DNA from: Cyanosarcina radialis HA8281-LM2
Lineage (GTDB): Bacteria > Cyanobacteriota > Cyanobacteriia > Cyanobacteriales > CCAP-1448
DNA: 34,606 nt
NCBI GenBank assembly: GCA_019359615.1
Contig: JAHHHA010000051.1
Location: 1 to 34,606, forward strand
Reading direction: 5' to 3'
In this document: in pieces, positions 1 through 8,772 of the stretch
How positions within the stretch are numbered: position 1 is the first letter of the stretch
Layout: each line of letters begins with the position of its first letter
Made by a program: the position numbers and the translations under genes
Notes under the pieces: generated by a model
What the model saw: the letters and a program-made list of their open reading frames with translations, nothing else
Databases searched by the model: none
Told to the model about the DNA's origin: nothing

Positions 1-114
1 GAGCATTTGAGAACTAGTTTAGCTAAAATTTTGAATGATTTGACTTCAGAAGCGATCGCTTCTTTGACGGGATGGCAATTTATTCGTGACGCACTATCTG
101 TAGCAAACATTTAG
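1..114 (+). CDS. C-terminal end of an unidentified protein (partial)
   Basis: The frame is open from the first base and ends at TAG 112-114, giving 37 residues that finish in LTGWQFIRDALSVANI. The GCGATCGC octamer inside it reads as SEAIAS, and the composition is like that of the neighbouring coding DNA. I do not recognise the family from this fragment. The start lies outside the window, so it could also be a chance open frame. Confidence 0.4.
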   Translation, partial: EHLRTSLAKILNDLTSEAIASLTGWQFIRDALSVANI

Positions 115-239
115 CGAATTCATATAAAAGGCTAAGCTGTTAATTAAGAATAGCGTAGCAGGATGGTATATCCTCAATCTCTGGTGCGGGTGATTTGGCA
201 TTGAACGGGGCGGTAGCCGTATGTTCTATGCCCCATACC

Positions 240-3200
240 CTATGCCCCATTCAGATACTCTTGAATCGCTTTGACCTCCAACGGCACAGATTGTAAAGAG
301 CGAATCGCAGAGGCAGTAGCCCTAGCACCAGCCAGGGTCGTCACCATTGGAATTTTGTAGGCTAAGGCAGTGCGGCGGATCAGGCGACCGTCGGCTTGGG
401 ATTCCTCACCAGAAGGGGTGATGATAATTAGCTGAATGCGCTCGTTTTTAATCGCATCGATGACGTGAGGACGACCTTCATGCAACTTCAATACTAGCTC
501 GACCTCTAGACCGTGGGCTTCTAGCACTTCCTTGGTGCCAATGGTGGAAACAATCTTAAAGCCTAGATCGATTAACTCCTTCACCAGCGGGACAGCGATC
601 GCTTTGTCGCGACCTTTGAGAGAAACGAATACCGTACCGGAAAGGGGCAAACGCTGACCTGCTCCTAATTGGGCTTTGGCAAACGCTTTACCGAAATCGG
701 TATCGATTCCCATCACCTCGCCAGTGGAACGCATTTCTGGCCCTAAGATCGTGTCGGTGCCAGGGAATTTCTCAAATGGCAGTACCGCTTCCTTCACCGC
801 CATGTGGGAGAACTGCGGCTCTTGAGTCAAGTTCAAAGATTCCAAAGTTTGACCGGACATAATTCGGGCCGCTAGTTTAGCTAAAGGTACGCCGCTGGCT
901 TTGGCCACGAAAGGCACGGTACGCGAAGCGCGGGGATTGGCTTCTAAGATGTAAACTTGGCGATCGCCATTTTGTCCGACTACGGCAAACTGAATGTTAA
1001 TCAGGCCGATGACGTTCAACGCTTGCGCTAACTTCACCGTCCAAGTGCGGATTTTATCTAAAGTGGCCGCGTCGAGAGAAGCAACTGGTAAAGAACAAGC
1101 CGAGTCGCCTGAGTGAATTCCAGCTTGTTCGATGTGTTCCATAATGCCGCCAATGACGACTTTACTAGTGCGATCGCATAGGGCATCGACATCGACTTCG
1201 ATCGCATTTTCCAAAAACTTATCGATTAAAATCGGATGGTCTGGTTCGATCTGAACGGCATATTGCATATACCGATTTAATTCCTCATCCGAATAAACGA
1301 TTTCCATCGCTCGCCCTCCCAACACGTAAGAAGGACGCACCAACACCGGATAGCCGATTTGACGGGCGGCGATCGCGGCATCTTCATAACTCCAAGCAAT
1401 CCCGTTAGGCGGTTGCTCGATTTCTAACTTCCGCAAAATTTTGGCGAATTCCTCTCGATTTTCGGCCATGTCGATCGATTTTGGCGAAGTACCCCAGATT
1501 TGAGGAGTTCGGAGTTCGGAATTGACTTTTGAGTTTTCCAAATACTCCTGCAACGGTACTGCCAACTTCAAGGGAGTTTGACCGCCAAATTGGACGATGA
1601 TGCCTTCGGGGTTTTCGGCTTCGATGATGTTGAGAACGTCTTCTTTGGTGAGAGGCTCGAAGTACAGGCGATCGCTGGTATCGTAATCGGTGGAAACTGT
1701 CTCTGGGTTAGAGTTGACCATGATCGTCTCAAACCCTTCTGCTTCCAAAGCGTAGGAAGCATGGCAGCAGCAGTAGTCGAATTCGATCCCTTGTCCGATG
1801 CGGTTGGGACCGCCACCTAGAATCATCACTTTGCGGCGATCGGAGGGAATAACTTCTGATTCTTCCTCATAAGTGGAATAGTAATAGGGCGTAAACGATT
1901 CAAATTCAGCGGCACAAGTATCTACTACCTTGTAGGCAGGAACTACACCTAATTGTTGGCGATATTGCCGCACTTCATCTTCAGTGGTTTTGGTGGCAAA
2001 GGCAATTTGGCGATCGCTAAACCCATATCGTTTCACTTCCCACATCCGCTCTTTAGAGATCTCGCTTAGGGGCGTGCGCTTGAGAAATTTTTCCATTTCC
2101 AAGATTTCCTGCATCTTGTCGAGGAACCAAGGATCGATCCCGGTTAACTCGTAGATTTCGGCGGCGCTCGTTCCCATCTGGAAGGCATGACGCACCGTAA
2201 AGATCCGTTCGGGATTTGGTGTTCGTAAAGCTGGGCGAATTTGATCTAAGGAAGGAATTTTTTCATAGCGATCGCATCCCCATCCCGCCCGTCCGGTTTC
2301 TAGGGATCTCAAGGCTTTTTGGAACGATTCGCAAAAGGTGCGCCCAATGGCCATGGCTTCTCCCACAGATTTCATCTGGGTGGTCAGCAGCGGCTCGCTT
2401 CCGGGAAACTTTTCAAACGCAAACCGAGGAATTTTGGTTACTACGTAGTCTATAGTCGGCTCGAATGAGGCTGGGGTCTTTTTGGTGATGTCGTTGGGAA
2501 TTTCATCTAGGGTGTAGCCGACAGCTAACTTAGCGGCAAACTTGGCAATGGGGAAACCTGTAGCTTTGGAGGCTAAAGCCGAACTGCGGCTGACGCGGGG
2601 GTTCATTTCAATCACGATTACGTCCCCAGCAACCGGATTGACGGCGAATTGAATGTTCGAGCCGCCCGTTTCTACCCCAATCTCGCGGATGATTTTAATC
2701 GAGGCATCGCGCAGTTGTTGGTACTCCTTATCGGTTAAGGTTTGGGCGGGAGCAACTGTAATCGAATCTCCTGTATGAATCCCCATCGGATCGATGTTTT
2801 CGATCGAGCAGATAATCACGACATTATCTGCCAGATCTCGCATCACTTCGAGTTCGTACTCTTTCCACCCCAGCAAGGATTTTTCGATCAAAATTTGAGA
2901 TACGGGCGAGGCATCAATCCCGCTTTGGGCGATTTCTTCAAATTCTTCTTGGTTGTAAGCAATACCGCCACCCGTGCCGCCGAGAGTAAAAGCAGGGCGA
3001 ATAATTAAAGGATACGAGCCAATTTCGCTGCCGATCGCTTTGGCTTCAGCCAGGGTGTTGGCAATTCCTGAAGGGCATACCGCCACGCCAATTCGTTGCA
3101 TGGCCTCTTTAAACAGCAATCTGTCTTCGGCTTTTTCGATCGCCTCTAGCTTGGCACCGATTAATTCGACCCCGTATTTCTCTAAAACTCCATTTTTAGC

Positions 3201-3506
3201 TAAGGCGACAGCCAGATTCAACGCCGTCTGTCCTCCCATGGTCGGTAGTAAAGCATCCGGTCGTTCTTTGGCGATTACCTTTTCTACCAATTCTGGGGTC
3301 AGGGGTTCGATATAAGTGCGATCGGCCGTTTCTGGATCGGTCATGATCGTGGCTGGGTTCGAGTTTACCAGCACCACTTCATATCCTTCTTCCCGTAGGG
3401 CTTTACAGGCTTGCGTTCCAGAATAGTCAAATTCGCAGGCTTGTCCGATGACGATCGGACCGGAACCTAGAAGCAGAATTTTTTGCAAGTCTTGGCGGCG
3501 AGGCAT
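240..3506 (-). CDS. carB: Carbamoyl-phosphate synthase large subunit
   Basis: Makes carbamoyl phosphate from bicarbonate, ATP and ammonia supplied by the CarA glutaminase, feeding arginine and pyrimidine synthesis in the cytoplasm. The 1088 residues show the expected duplicated architecture. The N-terminal half opens with [17 protein letters not shown] (residues 14-30) and an ATP-grasp region. The second half opens with [16 protein letters not shown] and has a second ATP-grasp region. A C-terminal MGS-like allosteric domain carries the [13 protein letters not shown] segment. The length is slightly above the roughly 1070 residues usual for the family. Part of the excess lies near residues 654-670, where the DNA looks like a short tandem repeat (listed separately). 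The last codons overlap a CCCCAT-type direct repeat, and the stop TAG is at 240-242. No carA is adjacent, so the two subunits are encoded apart, as is common in cyanobacteria. Confidence 0.98.
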   Translation of the reverse strand: MPRRQDLQKILLLGSGPIVIGQACEFDYSGTQACKALREEGYEVVLVNSNPATIMTDPETADRTYIEPLTPELVEKVIAKERPDALLPTMGGQTALNLAVALAKNGVLEKYGVELIGAKLEAIEKAEDRLLFKEAMQRIGVAVCPSGIANTLAEAKAIGSEIGSYPLIIRPAFTLGGTGGGIAYNQEEFEEIAQSGIDASPVSQILIEKSLLGWKEYELEVMRDLADNVVIICSIENIDPMGIHTGDSITVAPAQTLTDKEYQQLRDASIKIIREIGVETGGSNIQFAVNPVAGDVIVIEMNPRVSRSSALASKATGFPIAKFAAKLAVGYTLDEIPNDITKKTPASFEPTIDYVVTKIPRFAFEKFPGSEPLLTTQMKSVGEAMAIGRTFCESFQKALRSLETGRAGWGCDRYEKIPSLDQIRPALRTPNPERIFTVRHAFQMGTSAAEIYELTGIDPWFLDKMQEILEMEKFLKRTPLSEISKERMWEVKRYGFSDRQIAFATKTTEDEVRQYRQQLGVVPAYKVVDTCAAEFESFTPYYYSTYEEESEVIPSDRRKVMILGGGPNRIGQGIEFDYCCCHASYALEAEGFETIMVNSNPETVSTDYDTSDRLYFEPLTKEDVLNIIEAENPEGIIVQFGGQTPLKLAVPLQEYLENSKVNSELRTPQIWGTSPKSIDMAENREEFAKILRKLEIEQPPNGIAWSYEDAAIAARQIGYPVLVRPSYVLGGRAMEIVYSDEELNRYMQYAVQIEPDHPILIDKFLENAIEVDVDALCDRTSKVVIGGIMEHIEQAGIHSGDSACSLPVASLDAATLDKIRTWTVKLAQALNVIGLINIQFAVVGQNGDRQVYILEANPRASRTVPFVAKASGVPLAKLAARIMSGQTLESLNLTQEPQFSHMAVKEAVLPFEKFPGTDTILGPEMRSTGEVMGIDTDFGKAFAKAQLGAGQRLPLSGTVFVSLKGRDKAIAVPLVKELIDLGFKIVSTIGTKEVLEAHGLEVELVLKLHEGRPHVIDAIKNERIQLIIITPSGEESQADGRLIRRTALAYKIPMVTTLAGARATASAIRSLQSVPLEVKAIQEYLNGA
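1504..1532. repeat. Short tandem repeat inside carB
   Basis: GGAGTTC is repeated directly at 1504-1510 and 1511-1517, followed by GGA and then ATTGACTTTTGA. On the coding strand this includes TCAAAAGTCAA, which also occurs in the repeat-built spacer near 22744. These are typical intergenic short tandem motifs of cyanobacteria, yet here they keep the carB frame and encode part of the linker [12 protein letters not shown]. That the motif arrived by repeat spread is an inference. Confidence 0.5.
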
Positions 3507-3785
3507 AGGGGTAGCTCATCTGGAGAAGTCCAGATCATTTTAAGGGGTTTGGGAAGCGATCGTTTGGTTCGCGGATAACTTTATCCAAAATTTCCTGACA
3601 AATCGCGATCGCTTGCATCTTGTTACTCTTTTTCAAACCTTGGAACTAGCGATCGAGGAATATGGGCTAATTAGTTAGGTTACCCCAATAAGTTAGTTAT
3701 TTGTAAATATTATTTAGCTAATTTAGTGTTAATTGAGAATATTTGCTACTATTAGACTATTTATATAGTGTTTAGTTAGACTTTG

Positions 3786-4529
3786 ATGAAATTCCGTTGG
3801 TTATTGATACTTTTTCTGTGCGGTCTGATTGGTTCTGTTGGCCTGTATATGTACAGTATTATGCCCAAACCAGATTATTCTCCTGTATTACCTGTAACTG
3901 CTCCATTAGAAGAGCAATTGTGCAGCCAGCTACCTCCTATTGACCGAGAATTGTGCAAATTGCCTGTGGGTGAGGCATATCACAACGTTCCCGAAGATAT
4001 GCGAGTTGGCGACAAGCAGATAATTCAAGCTGGAATTGCCCCAAAAATTACACCAGACCTCAGAAGAGAAATTCCTGGAGAACCTACAGTTAAGCGAGGT
4101 GTTAAGTTCGATCCTCAAGGGGTAGATATGCAGTTGCTAGTCAATCCTGATGAGTTCAAAGTCTTTAAGGTAAAGGGTGGTAAACAGTTCGTCACTGCAA
4201 AAATTCCTGGCGAGTGGATTTGGGAAGTAACTCCCCTTAAGCCAGGAAAAAGCCTAATTGTAGTGCAGGCTACTGTCGATTTGAAAGTACCTCAACTTAA
4301 CGTGTCACGCCCAATTACAGTTGAAGTTTTTAGCGATACAAGGGAAGTCGAAGTTAATTGGACATACTCTATTAGCGAGTTTGTCTCTAAGAACTGGAAA
4401 GAAGTTTTAAGTTTAATAATTGGTTCTGGGTCGCTAGCTGGCGCGACCGTTTGGTGGATTGGTAAGCAGGAGCAGAAGAAGAAGGCGAAAGAAGACTTAC
4501 AAGCTAAAGAAGAAACGACAAAAAAATAA
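3786..4529 (+). CDS. Membrane-anchored hypothetical protein, upstream of a toxin-antitoxin pair
   Basis: The 247-residue protein has a hydrophobic N-terminal anchor or signal (RWLLILFLCGLIGSVGLYMY, about residues 4-23). An extracytoplasmic domain follows, then a second hydrophobic helix near residues 208-226 (LSLIIGSGSLAGATVWWIG) and a Lys/Glu-rich cytoplasmic tail. The stretch EWIWEVTPLKPGKSLIVVQA has the W-x-W-x-V-x-P-x4-G-x-x-x-L pattern seen in beta-sandwich domains of various uncharacterised bacterial membrane proteins. ATG 3786 was chosen over the TTG directly before it, and no strong ribosome-binding site is visible. The toxin gene starts 37 nt downstream on the same strand, so the two may be co-transcribed. 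No function can be assigned. Confidence 0.75.
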   Translation: MKFRWLLILFLCGLIGSVGLYMYSIMPKPDYSPVLPVTAPLEEQLCSQLPPIDRELCKLPVGEAYHNVPEDMRVGDKQIIQAGIAPKITPDLRREIPGEPTVKRGVKFDPQGVDMQLLVNPDEFKVFKVKGGKQFVTAKIPGEWIWEVTPLKPGKSLIVVQATVDLKVPQLNVSRPITVEVFSDTREVEVNWTYSISEFVSKNWKEVLSLIIGSGSLAGATVWWIGKQEQKKKAKEDLQAKEETTKK

Positions 4530-4566
4530 AATTGGTGTCTCTGCTATAAATGTCTTCGATCGATTT

Positions 4567-4911
4567 ATGGAAATACAACCCAAAGAGATTCGGCGTTATG
4601 TTACCGCAGACGGCAGAATTCCTTTCGATGAATGGTATTGTTCGCTTCGAGATCGCAAAACACAATACAAGATTGATGCTAGGCTGGAGCGAGTTAGCAT
4701 AGGTAATCTGGGAGATTATCGGTCTGTGGGAGAAGGAGTTTGCGAGCTAAGAATTAAATATGGGCCTGGTTATCGCATCTATTTTGGACAAATAGGAACG
4801 ACGATTGTATTGCTTCTGTGTGGTGGAGATAAAAGCACTCAAGAACAGGACATTAACAAAGCTAAGGAATATTGGGCAGATTATGAAGACCGCGAACATA
4901 CCAACCAGTAA
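4567..4911 (+). CDS. RelE/HigB-like toxin (phage Gp49-like addiction module killer)
   Basis: The 114-residue product matches the addiction-module killer protein family in the RelE/ParE superfamily, whose members usually cleave ribosome-bound mRNA. Visible family features are the opening block with F-x-E-W (GRIPFDEWYCSLRD), the helix KIDARLERVSIGNLGDYRSVGEG, and the core strands CELRIKYGPGYRIYF followed by a hydrophobic strand and a C-terminal helix (KAKEYWADYE). ATG 4567 gives the usual length. An upstream frame extends to 4459, but that part is a basic out-of-frame overlap with the preceding gene and is unlikely. Toxin-first order and a 29-nt overlap with the antitoxin are typical of HigBA-type modules. 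Activity is inferred from family only. Confidence 0.88.
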   Translation: MEIQPKEIRRYVTADGRIPFDEWYCSLRDRKTQYKIDARLERVSIGNLGDYRSVGEGVCELRIKYGPGYRIYFGQIGTTIVLLLCGGDKSTQEQDINKAKEYWADYEDREHTNQ

Positions 4912-5194
4912 GAGTTATCATGAGTTTCTCATCGATCGCCTGCAAGAACCAGAACACGCTGCTGGCTTTATTGAAGCGATTTTAGAAGAAGAAAATCCCG
5001 AACCTGAATTATTAGCAAATGCTTTGATGAAAGTGGTTGAAGCTTATACTAAAGTCGATCGCTTATCAGAATCAGCTAAACAGCACTCTGAAAAAATCGT
5101 CCAAATACTAACCAAAAGTGGTAGCGCGGAAATTTATCGCTTCGTAGAACTAATAAAGGCACTAGGCTTTCTGATTGAAATTAAAGTTAAATAG
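4883..5194 (+). CDS. Antitoxin of the RelE/HigB-like module (degenerate HTH)
   Basis: The 103-residue protein begins MKTANIPTSKSYHEFLIDRLQEP and continues with AAGFIEAILEEENPE. This corresponds to the D/E-rich N-terminal segment of the addiction-module antidote family (HigA-like). The C-terminal part ends in ELIKALGFLIEIKVK, equivalent to the last helix and strand of that family (typically LKALGLKLSV). The region that should be the DNA-recognition helix (SAKQHSEKIVQILTKSGSA) looks divergent from a normal XRE-type helix-turn-helix. It overlaps the toxin by 29 nt, so translational coupling is likely. The start at ATG 4883 is supported by length. The family call is likely; DNA-binding autoregulation is uncertain. 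Confidence 0.78.
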   Translation: MKTANIPTSKSYHEFLIDRLQEPEHAAGFIEAILEEENPEPELLANALMKVVEAYTKVDRLSESAKQHSEKIVQILTKSGSAEIYRFVELIKALGFLIEIKVK

Positions 5195-5298
5195 AGCGAT
5201 CGCCAGACAGGAGATGTATATATTTTTGCTGGTAACGTGCAATCGCATCCCCTATTTAGAGCGATCCGGAATCTGACTTTAAAATCCCGTTTATCTTT

Positions 5299-5345
5299 AG
5301 TCCGCGCAGGCGGACTTCGTTTGTATAGGTGCGGTTTCAACCGCC
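5299..5345 (+). repeat. Compound palindromic dispersed repeat, copy 1
   Basis: Two palindromes sit side by side: AGTCCGC-GCAG-GCGGACT, then about 11 nt (TCGTTTGTATA), then GCGGTT-TC-AACCGC. The same composite occurs at 30625-30668 and, inverted, at 31964-32011. It lies 105 nt after the antitoxin stop, in a 279-bp spacer where I see no gene. Confidence 0.85.
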
Positions 5346-5473
5346 AAGGAAAAGTACCTTACTATAACCAGGGTTAGTATAAAATAAAGACTACCTGACA
5401 ATCAAACTTTGCTATTCGGCTAGTAAACAGAGATAATGGAAATTTAGTTGCGATCGCACCCCAGTTTAAAACT

Positions 5474-6418
5474 ATGAAAATATTTACCCTAATACCAAAA
5501 GATTTTAGCTTAAGTAAAAAACTAACTATCCTCATGTCGGTAATTTTTTTAACAGGAATTATTGCCAGTAGTTTCGTTTACTATAACGTTCTGTTTGGGT
5601 ATGCCAAGAACGAACTAAATACACAAGCTAATCTCCTAATCTCAACATTGGATTCGGTGCGAAAGTACACTAACGATAGAGTTACCCCGTTGCTACAGGA
5701 GCAATCGGAGGAGAAACTCTTATTAGAATCTATCCCTGCTTTTGCTAGCACTAGCGTATTTCACGTTCTCGCTGATGTCTATAAAGATAAATATGGTGAC
5801 TATCTTTATAAAGATGCGATGTTCAATCCAACTAATCTTAGAGATCTAGCTACCAAAGATGAAATAAAAGTTATAGATAAATTAAGCCAGCAACATCAAG
5901 TAAAAGGAGCAAAAATAGATGAAGGATTTCTCACGATCGATGGACAAAATCACTTCTATACCGCTCGTCCGATTATCATTACTCAAGCTAGTTGCTTGCA
6001 ATGCCATAGCACCCTAGAAAAAGCTCCTCCAGCCTTAAAGGTTTTATATCAACAAGGTAAATATCAAGCTAATGCAGGTTTTGGTTGGGAATTAAACAAA
6101 GTCATCGGTACTAAGATCGTCTACGTCCCTGCCGATAAAGTCTACCAAAGCACTAGGCAAAGTTTTATCCTCGTATTAGGAATTTTTATCGCGATTTTTG
6201 CCGCAGCTATATTCTTAGTTAATTTGTGGTTAAAACAATACGTCGTTCGACCTCTTAATCGTATAACTCAAGTGGCAGAAGCCGTGAGCTTGGGCGATAT
6301 GGAAGCTGATTTCGAGAAAAAATCTAATGATGAAGTCGGTCGTTTAGCTGAAGCTTTTACGCGCTTAAAAACAAGTTTAGTAATTGCTATGAAAAGGCTT
6401 ACTCAGAAAAATGAGTGA
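5474..6418 (+). CDS. Tll0287-like (DUF3365) c-type haem sensor with HAMP domain
   Basis: The membrane sensor has 314 residues. An N-terminal transmembrane helix (about 18-40) is followed by an extracytoplasmic DUF3365/Tll0287-like domain with one CxxCH c-haem site (C174-L-Q-C177-H178). A second transmembrane helix (about 230-252) and a HAMP linker (VVRPLNRITQVAEAVSLGD...DEVGRLAEAFTRL, about 257-305) complete it. Proteins with this layout usually pass a redox or gas signal through HAMP to an output domain, but here the chain ends right after HAMP with a short basic tail. Any partner must therefore be a separate protein. A Ser/Thr kinase gene converges on it, with only 11 nt between the stops. 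The ligand and output are unknown. Confidence 0.88.
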   Translation: MKIFTLIPKDFSLSKKLTILMSVIFLTGIIASSFVYYNVLFGYAKNELNTQANLLISTLDSVRKYTNDRVTPLLQEQSEEKLLLESIPAFASTSVFHVLADVYKDKYGDYLYKDAMFNPTNLRDLATKDEIKVIDKLSQQHQVKGAKIDEGFLTIDGQNHFYTARPIIITQASCLQCHSTLEKAPPALKVLYQQGKYQANAGFGWELNKVIGTKIVYVPADKVYQSTRQSFILVLGIFIAIFAAAIFLVNLWLKQYVVRPLNRITQVAEAVSLGDMEADFEKKSNDEVGRLAEAFTRLKTSLVIAMKRLTQKNE

Positions 6419-6429
6419 ATCTTTATAAA

Positions 6430-7560
6430 TTACAAGAGAGCTTCTTTAAACTGTTTTACATTTTGGGGATTGGGAATTTCTGTAGATAATACATCAACTA
6501 ATTGCTGAGGTAGTATGCGAGGATTTTTAGCTAGAGTATCCTGCAAAATAAAACTGGACATGGGGCCAATATAACGGGCGAGTTCCCGCTGACAGCGTTC
6601 TAAAAATGCTGGTTCGAGTTGCAAGTTGACAGAAATTTTGGCATGAAGAATATCTAAAACTTCTTTAGCAGATTGGTAGCGATCGACTACCATAATTGCT
6701 AGCATTTTATCTAAAATATTTCCTAGTTCATCATTAATCGTTTTACCTTGTTTCTGTAAATATTCTCGCCAGAGCCACCGTAAATTATGGCGATCGTAAA
6801 TCTCATCTTGAAAATTGCCAAATCGATCGGTAGTCGGCAAACATCCGGTCAACAATCGCACAGATGTCGCCGCTAAACTGTAAATATCGCTGGCAGGGTA
6901 AGAGTGTCCCATCATTTGCTCGATTGGGGCATATCCAGGAGTATAAATTGCCGTTCCAGGTTGAGATTGAATGTTGGTACTGGTTTGTTTGGCTCCACCA
7001 AAGTCTATTAAAACTAATTGCCCGGTTTGCTGGCGACGCATAATGTTTTGAGGCTTAATATCTCGATGGATAATCTTGTGAGTGTGGAGATAATCTAAAA
7101 CTGGTAATAAATCTTGCAAAATAGATTTGATTTTTAGTTCGCTAAATACTCCAGTTTGAGAGAATTCTTGAGATAAATTATCGCCATCAATAAACTCTTG
7201 AACTAAATACAGGGCGTTATCTTGCTCGAAATAAGCATATAATTTAGGAATCTGAGGATGATTTAAGTTATATAGTTGTTGAGCTTCCCGAACGAATAAT
7301 TCCCGAATCTTGCCTTGCATTGAGCCTGACGTACCAGCAATTAATTTTTTAATAGTTCTGGGTTCGCCCATCAAGTCAGTGTCTTCGGCTAAATAGGTTC
7401 TGCCAAAGGCACCTTCTCCTAAGCATTTAGTCAGCCGATAATGAACTCGAAATAAATAACTTTTAGACGATTTTGATAAGTCTTCTCCGCATCCGTGGCA
7501 TACAGTGCGATCGACAGGGTTTTTAGGATAATAGCAAGCTGGATTGAGACAATAAAGCAT
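6430..7560 (-). CDS. Eukaryotic-type Ser/Thr protein kinase with N-terminal zinc ribbon
   Basis: The protein has 376 residues. The N-terminus carries four cysteines (C4, C9, C21, C24) arranged like a zinc ribbon. The kinase domain covers about 40-310 and has its expected motifs: glycine loop GEGAFGRTY (48-56), the ATP lysine in RTIKKL (K71), helix-C glutamate near E92, catalytic loop HRDIKPQN (165-172, D167), DFG (186-188) and the APE-like APIEQ. About 60 residues follow, with RYIGPMSSFILQD, a small helical tail seen after other cyanobacterial kinases and signalling proteins. No transmembrane helix is visible, so it is probably cytoplasmic. All catalytic residues are present, so it should be active. 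The substrate is unknown. Confidence 0.93.
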   Translation of the reverse strand: MLYCLNPACYYPKNPVDRTVCHGCGEDLSKSSKSYLFRVHYRLTKCLGEGAFGRTYLAEDTDLMGEPRTIKKLIAGTSGSMQGKIRELFVREAQQLYNLNHPQIPKLYAYFEQDNALYLVQEFIDGDNLSQEFSQTGVFSELKIKSILQDLLPVLDYLHTHKIIHRDIKPQNIMRRQQTGQLVLIDFGGAKQTSTNIQSQPGTAIYTPGYAPIEQMMGHSYPASDIYSLAATSVRLLTGCLPTTDRFGNFQDEIYDRHNLRWLWREYLQKQGKTINDELGNILDKMLAIMVVDRYQSAKEVLDILHAKISVNLQLEPAFLERCQRELARYIGPMSSFILQDTLAKNPRILPQQLVDVLSTEIPNPQNVKQFKEALL

Positions 7561-7880
7561 ATAAAGATCGAAGCAAACGCATTTAATATCTGTAATTAAA
7601 AATAGCTAGAGAGATAAACCGATTTTAAGATCTAAGAGGTAAGGCATCCGATCGCAAAATGCGTCAGCCTGAATAAGAATACTTCAAGTCCAAATCTAGT
7701 CAATCCGCAAACGCGATCGACTCATATCAATCTTTCCTGAAACACTCGCCGAATTGCTCCTGGCTCTAATATTAACAGCGATTCCACCAAAGCCAATACC
7801 ATCACCCTGACAACAGTTGGGGCGATGGATTTGAAGCGGCCGTAAACTAGAACGATGGTTTGCGATCTTCTGCTAGCAGG
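7561..7880. other. Gene-poor spacer with a coding-like stretch after DUF1622
   Basis: This 320-bp spacer holds no recognisable gene. On the minus strand the DUF1622 frame stays open for 52 more codons after its TAA (7881-7883), down to TGA 7722-7724. It reads ...VYGRFKSIAPTVVRVMVLALVESLLILEP..., which is hydrophobic and coding-like. The opposite strand is also open from 7741 to 7845. Either could be a gene remnant or chance; I cannot assign a family. Confidence 0.4.
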
Positions 7881-8378
7881 TTAGCTGCGATCGCTTTCTG
7901 GTTGAGGCATCCGACGTTGTTCGCCTTGTTGGATCTCCCGTTCTAAGAAATAGTTCAACAGGGTTCGCAACAGGACGATCTCGCCCAAATTCAAAATGTC
8001 TTGCCGAGTCGGTGCGACAGCGGTGCGGAGGATGTCGCTAGCAACGGTAAATTCTAGTCCTAACGCCAGCACTCGTCCTAATTGCAGGCGAATTCCTTCT
8101 GTAGCATCAAAGTGCAGCCTGGAGCGGTTAAATAACAATGGCAGATAAAGGGCAATCCCTCGAACGACTGCGCCGCTAATCACAATAGCAGCGGCAATTT
8201 CTGCCCCCGCCGCTAAATAGCCGACGATAATTCTCAGCCATTCCTCTAACGGTGTAAGAGCTTGTCGTTCTCCTGGATCTTCTCCTGCATTTAAACTTAA
8301 CAGTGCAACTAATCCTAAAATCAGCGTCAGGGGAAGAATTAAGCTGACTAATGATTCTCGTACTGAATCTCGTTTCAT
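7881..8378 (-). CDS. DUF1622 family membrane protein
   Basis: The 165-residue membrane protein has three hydrophobic segments: LVSLILPLTLILGLVALLSL (about 10-29), a second around IIVGYLAAGAEIAAAIVISG (about 50-69), and a third near the IALYLPLL region. The diagnostic DUF1622 block follows: RLQLGRVLALGLEFTVASDILRTAV plus the helix EIVLLRTLLNYFLEREI. The first segment and the acidic loop GEDPGERQALTP are extra compared with the usual roughly 110-120-residue family members. The family is widespread but has no known function. The gene appears monocistronic, with more than 390 bp to psb30 upstream. The ATG at 8378 has no clear ribosome-binding site. Confidence 0.85.
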   Translation of the reverse strand: MKRDSVRESLVSLILPLTLILGLVALLSLNAGEDPGERQALTPLEEWLRIIVGYLAAGAEIAAAIVISGAVVRGIALYLPLLFNRSRLHFDATEGIRLQLGRVLALGLEFTVASDILRTAVAPTRQDILNLGEIVLLRTLLNYFLEREIQQGEQRRMPQPESDRS

Positions 8379-8522
8379 ATTTTTGATGCTGCTATGTCGG
8401 GCATTTTCCTACTCCGATAGGCAGCGATCGCAATATATACCAATCCACGATCGACCCCCTGCCTAATGAAGGTTAAGAATTAAATCCGGTAATTATGGGG
8501 CGGGCAGGAAAGCCCACCATTT

Positions 8523-8551
8523 TGTGGGACAGCCCAGAGGGCTATCCCACA
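8523..8551. repeat. Imperfect palindrome (13-bp arms)
   Basis: TGTGGGACAGCCC and GGGCTATCCCACA flank an AGA loop, with one G:U-type mismatch in the stem. It lies between psb30 and DUF1622 in a 394-bp spacer otherwise filled with repeat-like sequence. A T-rich tract follows on the plus strand (8565-8573), but no plus-strand gene precedes it. I therefore call it a dispersed palindrome and not a terminator. Confidence 0.7.
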
Positions 8552-8619
8552 AGAATTACCCAATTATTTTTTTAACTTCCATAAGGCAGGGGCTTGAGAT
8601 CGGGAATAAATTGTTTTAA

Positions 8620-8662
8620 CATCTCGACTTCGCTCGATGTTGAAGCCGAGCGCAGCCGAGGT
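8620..8662. repeat. Dispersed CTCGACTTCGCTCGA / GAGCGCAGCCGAGG repeat
   Basis: The segment contains TCTCGACTTCGCTCGATG followed by GAAGCCGAGCGCAGCCGAGG and then GTAAGCGAAGCCGAAGC. These words are typical of a cyanobacterial intergenic repeat built from short inverted pieces. It lies 111 bp downstream of psb30. Confidence 0.5.
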
Positions 8663-8772
8663 AAGCGAAGCCGAAGCTTTAATTTTCTCTTTGAAAGGAG
8701 AGATTTGTACCCTAAAATTGCGAATTGACAATTGTTTTGGGATGGTATTCAAGCGCAGACGATCTTACTTAC

